A stretch of DNA of 24,232 nt from Thermoleophilia bacterium UBA2241 (lineage in GTDB: Bacteria > Actinomycetota > Thermoleophilia > UBA2241). Location of the stretch: assembly GCA_002347645.1 (NCBI GenBank), contig DDYF01000029.1:1-24232 (forward strand), in the 5' to 3' direction. Numbering within the stretch: the first letter of the stretch is position 1; each line of letters starts with the position of its first letter. Under the pieces are notes generated by a model. The model ran no database searches, was not told the origin of the DNA, and saw only the letters and a program-made list of their open reading frames with translations. Shown here in pieces: positions 21,168 through 24,232 of this stretch. The translations under genes were made by a program, and so were the position numbers.

Positions 21168-22154
21168 TTAGGGTGCCGGTGAGGGCGCCGGCGCGTCCGG
21201 CAGCACCGAGCTCGAGACGGCGTACGAGTTCGGGTAGAACATCGTGACGCCCAGCATCTTGTAGTTGGCGATCGCTCTCTGGCCGTTCCGGCTCACGAGC
21301 CACTCGGCGAGGAACTCGGCGCCCGTCGTGTTGACGTCCGGATGGTCGGTCTGGTTCACGAGCAGGACCGAGTACTGGTTCTTGAGGTCTTTGCGCGTCG
21401 TGAGCAGGCGGTAGAGCGGCGGCGAGAGGTTGGCGCTCTTCTTGTTCTTGAGCCACGTCGCCACGTCGGTCAGCGTGTAGGCCTTCTTCTCGGCGGCGTA
21501 CATGAGCGTGTTCAGCATGCCGGAGCCCGTGGCCGCGTACCACTTCGGCGCGTTGGCCGGGTCGATCGTCACGCCGGCCTTCTTCCAGAGCTCCATCTCC
21601 TTCATGTTGGTGCCGGAGTTGTCGCCCCGCGAGACGAACGCCACGCGACCTTCGGGCAGGGTCTTGCCCCAGGCAGCGATGCGCTTGAACGCCTGGGCAG
21701 CGGAGGTCGCCGTCTTCACGCGCGCCGGGTCGACCTTCTTGGCGTTCCGCCGGCCGACGACGGTGAAGTAGTTGTACGAGAAGGGCAGGCGCATGGTGAA
21801 GTGACCCTGGGCGAGCAGCTCCTTCTCGGCGGCCGGCGCGTGCGCGACCACCACGTCGGCGTTGCCGTCACGGCCCAAAGCGAGCGCCGCGCCGGAGCCG
21901 ACCGACACCCATTGGAGGTCGATGCCCGGGAAGCGGGCCTCGTAGGTAGGCTCGACCAGGTCCTTCAGCAGGCCCGTGTCGTTCACGCTCGTCGTGGTCG
22001 CCAGGCGCACGACCGTCGGGTCCACGGCCGCCTTGAGCCCGTCCTCATCGCCCCAGGCGCGGGTCACGCCGGCGAACAGGGTCGCTGCGACGACCAGAGC
22101 CAGCGCGACGAGCGCCCAGCGCGCCCAGGTCCGTCTTGGTGTCTTCTTCCTCAT
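21168..22154 (-). CDS. tupA: TupA, tungstate-binding protein
   Basis: Extracytoplasmic binding protein of 328 residues that captures tungstate for TupBC. After a basic, hydrophobic N-terminus (about residues 1-33) comes VRLATTTSVNDTGLLKDLVEP, containing the TTTS oxyanion motif of TupA, then DVVVAHAPAAEKELL, FVSRGDNSGTNMKE and WYAATGSGMLNTL, all typical of the family. No lipobox cysteine is present, so it is either released or held by an uncleaved signal anchor, unusual for a monoderm. ATG at 22154 has GGAGG four bases upstream. The promoter carries a perfect palindrome, so transcription is likely controlled by metal supply. Confidence 0.94.
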   Translation of the reverse strand: MRKKTPRRTWARWALVALALVVAATLFAGVTRAWGDEDGLKAAVDPTVVRLATTTSVNDTGLLKDLVEPTYEARFPGIDLQWVSVGSGAALALGRDGNADVVVAHAPAAEKELLAQGHFTMRLPFSYNYFTVVGRRNAKKVDPARVKTATSAAQAFKRIAAWGKTLPEGRVAFVSRGDNSGTNMKEMELWKKAGVTIDPANAPKWYAATGSGMLNTLMYAAEKKAYTLTDVATWLKNKKSANLSPPLYRLLTTRKDLKNQYSVLLVNQTDHPDVNTTGAEFLAEWLVSRNGQRAIANYKMLGVTMFYPNSYAVSSSVLPDAPAPSPAP

Positions 22155-22232
22155 GCTTCCTCCATCTGCCGGTGACGACGGCGAGTGGGCGCCGCGAACG
22201 ACCGCCTCACACGCCCGAGCTTCGAGGACCTG

Positions 22233-22262
22233 ATTCTAAGGAAGTCCTTAGCGTGATGACAA
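22233..22262 (-). promoter_or_regulatory. tupA promoter
   Basis: Minus-strand -35 TTGTCA (22262-22257) and -10 TAGAAT (22238-22233), 18 bases apart. Transcription should start near 22226, leaving a leader of about 72 bases. The palindrome at 22236-22251 covers part of the -10 box and most of the spacer, as expected for repression. Confidence 0.7.
22236..22251. promoter_or_regulatory. Perfect palindromic operator in the tupA promoter
   Basis: CTAAGGA-AG-TCCTTAG, two 7-base arms with a two-base centre. A 13/16 match lies at 17898-17913 beside mop. A dimeric repressor responding to tungstate or molybdate is the simplest reading; the sequence is not a ModE site that I recognise. Confidence 0.75.
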
Positions 22263-22332
22263 GTCCCGTGCCGATGAACGGCGCGGGCGGTCTTGGCCAA
22301 AGGTGCCTGCCCGGCAGACGCGGCCCGACGCG

Positions 22333-22365
22333 AAAAGGGGCGGCGGGCCCGAAGGCCCGCCGCCC
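22333..22365 (-). terminator. Intrinsic terminator downstream of the aldehyde dehydrogenase gene
   Basis: A perfect 12-bp stem (22338-22349 with 22354-22365) with loop TTCG on the minus strand is followed by C and TTTT (22336-22333). It lies 220 bases beyond the dehydrogenase stop and upstream of the tupA promoter, so it isolates the two units. The rest of the 431-base gap 22155-22585 holds the tupA promoter and operator, and a region (22445-22585) in which I see no gene. Confidence 0.75.
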
Positions 22366-22414
22366 GGTGTGCTCTTCTTGGGTGCGGCGCGCAGGCGCAC
22401 CGCGTGCGGGACGC

Positions 22415-22444
22415 CTAGCGCGCCGCACCACCTAAGTCAGTCAC
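22415..22444 (-). CDS. Possible nine-residue peptide with a very strong ribosome site
   Basis: On the minus strand AAAGGAGGT (22463-22455), the strongest Shine-Dalgarno in the window, is followed after 10 bases by GTG and the short frame MTDLGGAAR, then TAG. It lies between the aldehyde dehydrogenase stop and the terminator. It could be a tiny translated peptide, or a ribosome-binding decoy in a 3' untranslated region. No homolog is known to me; a chance motif is quite possible. Confidence 0.25.
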   Translation of the reverse strand: MTDLGGAAR

Positions 22445-22585
22445 GTGTCGTCTACCTCCTTTCGTCGCGGCCTCCGGTCGCGGCGCGCTTTGTCCGCACG
22501 CGTTGACCGCCGACAGCTCATAGCTTCGCGCCGCCGAAGCGACTTCGCAACCCTGTTCGACGCCGGTCCGCGTTCTCCGCCCCGC

Positions 22586-24100
22586 TCAGGGTCCCAGCGG
22601 CTCGCGGCTGCAGGCGTCGCTCGGCGCCCCGCCCGTCTGCCAGTCCATCTCGCGGATGGCGACCATCTTCATCTCGGTCATCTCGCGGATCGCGAAGCGC
22701 ACGCCCTCGCGCCCGATGCCCGACCCCTTGATGCCGCCGTACGGCATGTGGTCGACGCGGAAAGTCGGCACCTCGTTGATCATCACGCCGCCGACCTCGA
22801 GCCGTCGCGCCGCGTAGAGCGCCTTGTTGAGGTCGCTGGTAAACACGCCGGCCTGTAGGCCCATCTCGCTGTCGTTCGAGATGTCGATGGCCTCGCACAG
22901 GTCACGCGCCTTGAGGATGCTGAGGACCGGGCCGAACACCTCGCGCGCGCAGACCTTCATGTCGCGCGTCACGTCGGTGAGGACGGTCGGGCGCAGGTGT
23001 CCATGCTCGGTCACGCCACCCGTGGCGAGCTTGGCGCCCTGGTCCACCGCCTCCTGGATCCAGCCCTTGACGCGCTCCACCTCGGCCGGGCTGATCAGGG
23101 AGGACACGTCGGTCGTCTCGTCGAGCGGGTCCCCCACCGTGAGTGCCTCGACAGCCGGGACCAACGTGGCCATGAACTCGTCGTAGACCTTCTCGTGGAC
23201 GACGACGCGCTGCACGCTGATGCAGACCTGACCGGAGTTGGCGAAGCCTCCGGCGACGATGCGCTGCACAGCGAGCTCGAGGTTGGCGTCCTCGTCGACG
23301 ATGGTCGCCGAGTTGTTGCCCAGCTCGAGGGTGACCATCTTCATGCCGGCGTCGGAGGCGATCTGCCGCCCGACAGGTGGGCTGCCGGTGAAGCTCACCA
23401 TATTGACGCGCTCGTCCATGACGAGCTTGTTGCCCAGGGTGCCGCCCGGTCCGACGACGACCTGCAGGCAGTCGTCGGGCAACCCGGCCTCGCGCAGCAG
23501 TTCGGCCAGCCGCAGGGCGGTGACGGGCGTCGTCGAGGCGGGCTTCAGGACGACGACGTTGCCGGCCGCAAGCGCCGGAGCGACCTTGTGGGCGACCAGG
23601 TTGAGCGGGAAGTTGAACGGGCTGATGGCGAGGACGACGCCGCGCGGCTCGCGGAAGGTCCAGCCGAAGCGATGCTCGCCGCCCGAGTCGGCGTCCATCT
23701 CGATGATCTCACCGCCCGTGCGCTTGGCCTCCTCGCTCGCCCAGCGGAAGGTCGAGGCGCCGCGCTTGGCCTCGACGCGCGCGTCCTTGAGCGGCTTGCC
23801 GCCCTCGGCAGCGATGATGCGCGCGAGCTGCTCGGCGTTCTCCTCGATCAGGTGCGAGGCGCGCTCGAGGATCTGGGCGCGCTTCCAGGCCGGGGTCCGG
23901 CGGTAGAAGCCGAACGCGGTCCGCGCGCGATCGAGCACGGCGTCGGCCTCGTCGGGCGTGGTCGTCGGCAGGGTCGCGATCTCGGCGCCGTCCCACGGGC
24001 TGTGCACGGTCATGGCCTCGCCGCTGCCGACCGGGCCGCGGACCACCAGGCCCGGGACCACCCGTTCGGCGACGCGGACCTCGGACGTCGGGAGCGTCAT
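22586..24100 (-). CDS. NAD(P)-dependent aldehyde dehydrogenase
   Basis: Member of the aldehyde dehydrogenase superfamily, 504 residues, cytosolic, oxidising an aldehyde to the acid. Landmarks: AISPFNFPLNLVAHKVAPALAAGN and VLKPASTTP (cofactor and oxyanion asparagine), VSFTGSPPVGRQIA, TLELGNN with the general-base glutamate near residue 259, SGQVCISVQRV with the nucleophilic cysteine near 293, and REVFGPVL, PYGGIKGSGIGREG near the C-terminus. The SGQVCISVQRV and LELGNN variants place it near the GapN/lactaldehyde/phosphonoacetaldehyde branch; the substrate cannot be named. ATG at 24100 has GGAGG eight bases upstream; the alternative at 24127 would include that site. It has its own terminator and no evident functional tie to tup genes. 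Confidence 0.92.
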   Translation of the reverse strand: MTLPTSEVRVAERVVPGLVVRGPVGSGEAMTVHSPWDGAEIATLPTTTPDEADAVLDRARTAFGFYRRTPAWKRAQILERASHLIEENAEQLARIIAAEGGKPLKDARVEAKRGASTFRWASEEAKRTGGEIIEMDADSGGEHRFGWTFREPRGVVLAISPFNFPLNLVAHKVAPALAAGNVVVLKPASTTPVTALRLAELLREAGLPDDCLQVVVGPGGTLGNKLVMDERVNMVSFTGSPPVGRQIASDAGMKMVTLELGNNSATIVDEDANLELAVQRIVAGGFANSGQVCISVQRVVVHEKVYDEFMATLVPAVEALTVGDPLDETTDVSSLISPAEVERVKGWIQEAVDQGAKLATGGVTEHGHLRPTVLTDVTRDMKVCAREVFGPVLSILKARDLCEAIDISNDSEMGLQAGVFTSDLNKALYAARRLEVGGVMINEVPTFRVDHMPYGGIKGSGIGREGVRFAIREMTEMKMVAIREMDWQTGGAPSDACSREPLGP

Positions 24101-24174
24101 TCGGGTCACCTCCGCGATCGGATGCATGAGGCACGCGCCTGCGCCTGACGGCGGCGGGCGCGCGCGGTGAGCGG

Positions 24175-24232
24175 TCAGTACCCGAAAACGGCGACGCGCT
24201 CACCAGCGGCGGCGGGGCGGGGCCCGCCCGCC
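24175..24232 (-). CDS. C-terminal end of a possible further gene (partial)
   Basis: The minus strand is open from the window edge to a TGA at 24177-24175 and reads AGGPRPAAAGERVAVFGY. The A/P-rich stretch followed by a hydrophobic end is compatible with the tail of a gene 74 bases upstream of the aldehyde dehydrogenase start. With only 18 codons no family can be named, and GC-rich sequence is often open by chance. Confidence 0.3.
   Translation of the reverse strand, partial: AGGPRPAAAGERVAVFGY

Noticed and set aside
22155..22235. Molybdenum/tungsten cofactor riboswitch in the tupA leader
   Set aside because: The leader is only about 72 bases and I could not match the conserved core; the palindromic operator explains control better.
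1..24232. tRNA, rRNA or CRISPR arrays
   Set aside because: No cloverleaf, rRNA segment or regularly spaced identical repeats were seen on either strand.

Overview
The window is high-GC bacterial chromosome, coding-dense and almost entirely on the minus strand. The heme/cytochrome c gene order, SatD-family protein, MOSC-MogA fusion, TupABC tungstate transporter and many GTG starts suggest a free-living, respiring Actinomycetota-like organism (possibly Coriobacteriia or Thermoleophilia type). This placement is inference from gene content only.

Left edge (1-2310): an integron. An integron-type tyrosine recombinase (IntI family, with its family-specific insertion) is followed by a 77-bp imperfect palindrome with attC geometry, then by a gene cassette for an eight-bladed PQQ-like propeller lipoprotein. 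The cassette is bounded by GTTGGGC and GCCCAAC core sites, and its own attC runs off the window. Integrase and cassette point the same way, the reverse of the classical layout. A (GGTC)7 microsatellite lies just upstream of the integrase.

2447-4275: the rplM-rpsI ribosomal operon, with a recognisable promoter, a UUCG-capped leader hairpin and a 3' terminator; then a DUF62 SAM hydrolase.

4312-13195: one long minus-strand heme supercluster, ccmE-ccmF-ccmA-ccmB-ccmC-ccmD-hemX-hemA-hemC-hemD. It makes c-type cytochromes and the early tetrapyrrole intermediates. CcmE has a CxxxY motif in place of the usual HxxxY, as in System I*, and ccmG, ccmH and ccmI are absent here. Two strong back-to-back hairpins separate the ccm half from the hem half. 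A divergent SatD-family gene follows.

14090-19111: molybdenum cofactor genes (mop, moaA, moaC, a MOSC-MogA fusion) run into a glycosyltransferase. A plus-strand gene for an unrecognised membrane-anchored surface protein starts beside a palindromic site.

19095-22262: the tungstate operon tupA-tupB-tupC plus a small lipoprotein gene. The tupA promoter contains almost the same palindrome as the site beside the surface-protein gene, so the two loci probably share a Mo/W-responsive regulator that is not in this window.

22333-24232: an aldehyde dehydrogenase gene with a long 3' region ending in an intrinsic terminator, and the probable last codons of another minus-strand gene.
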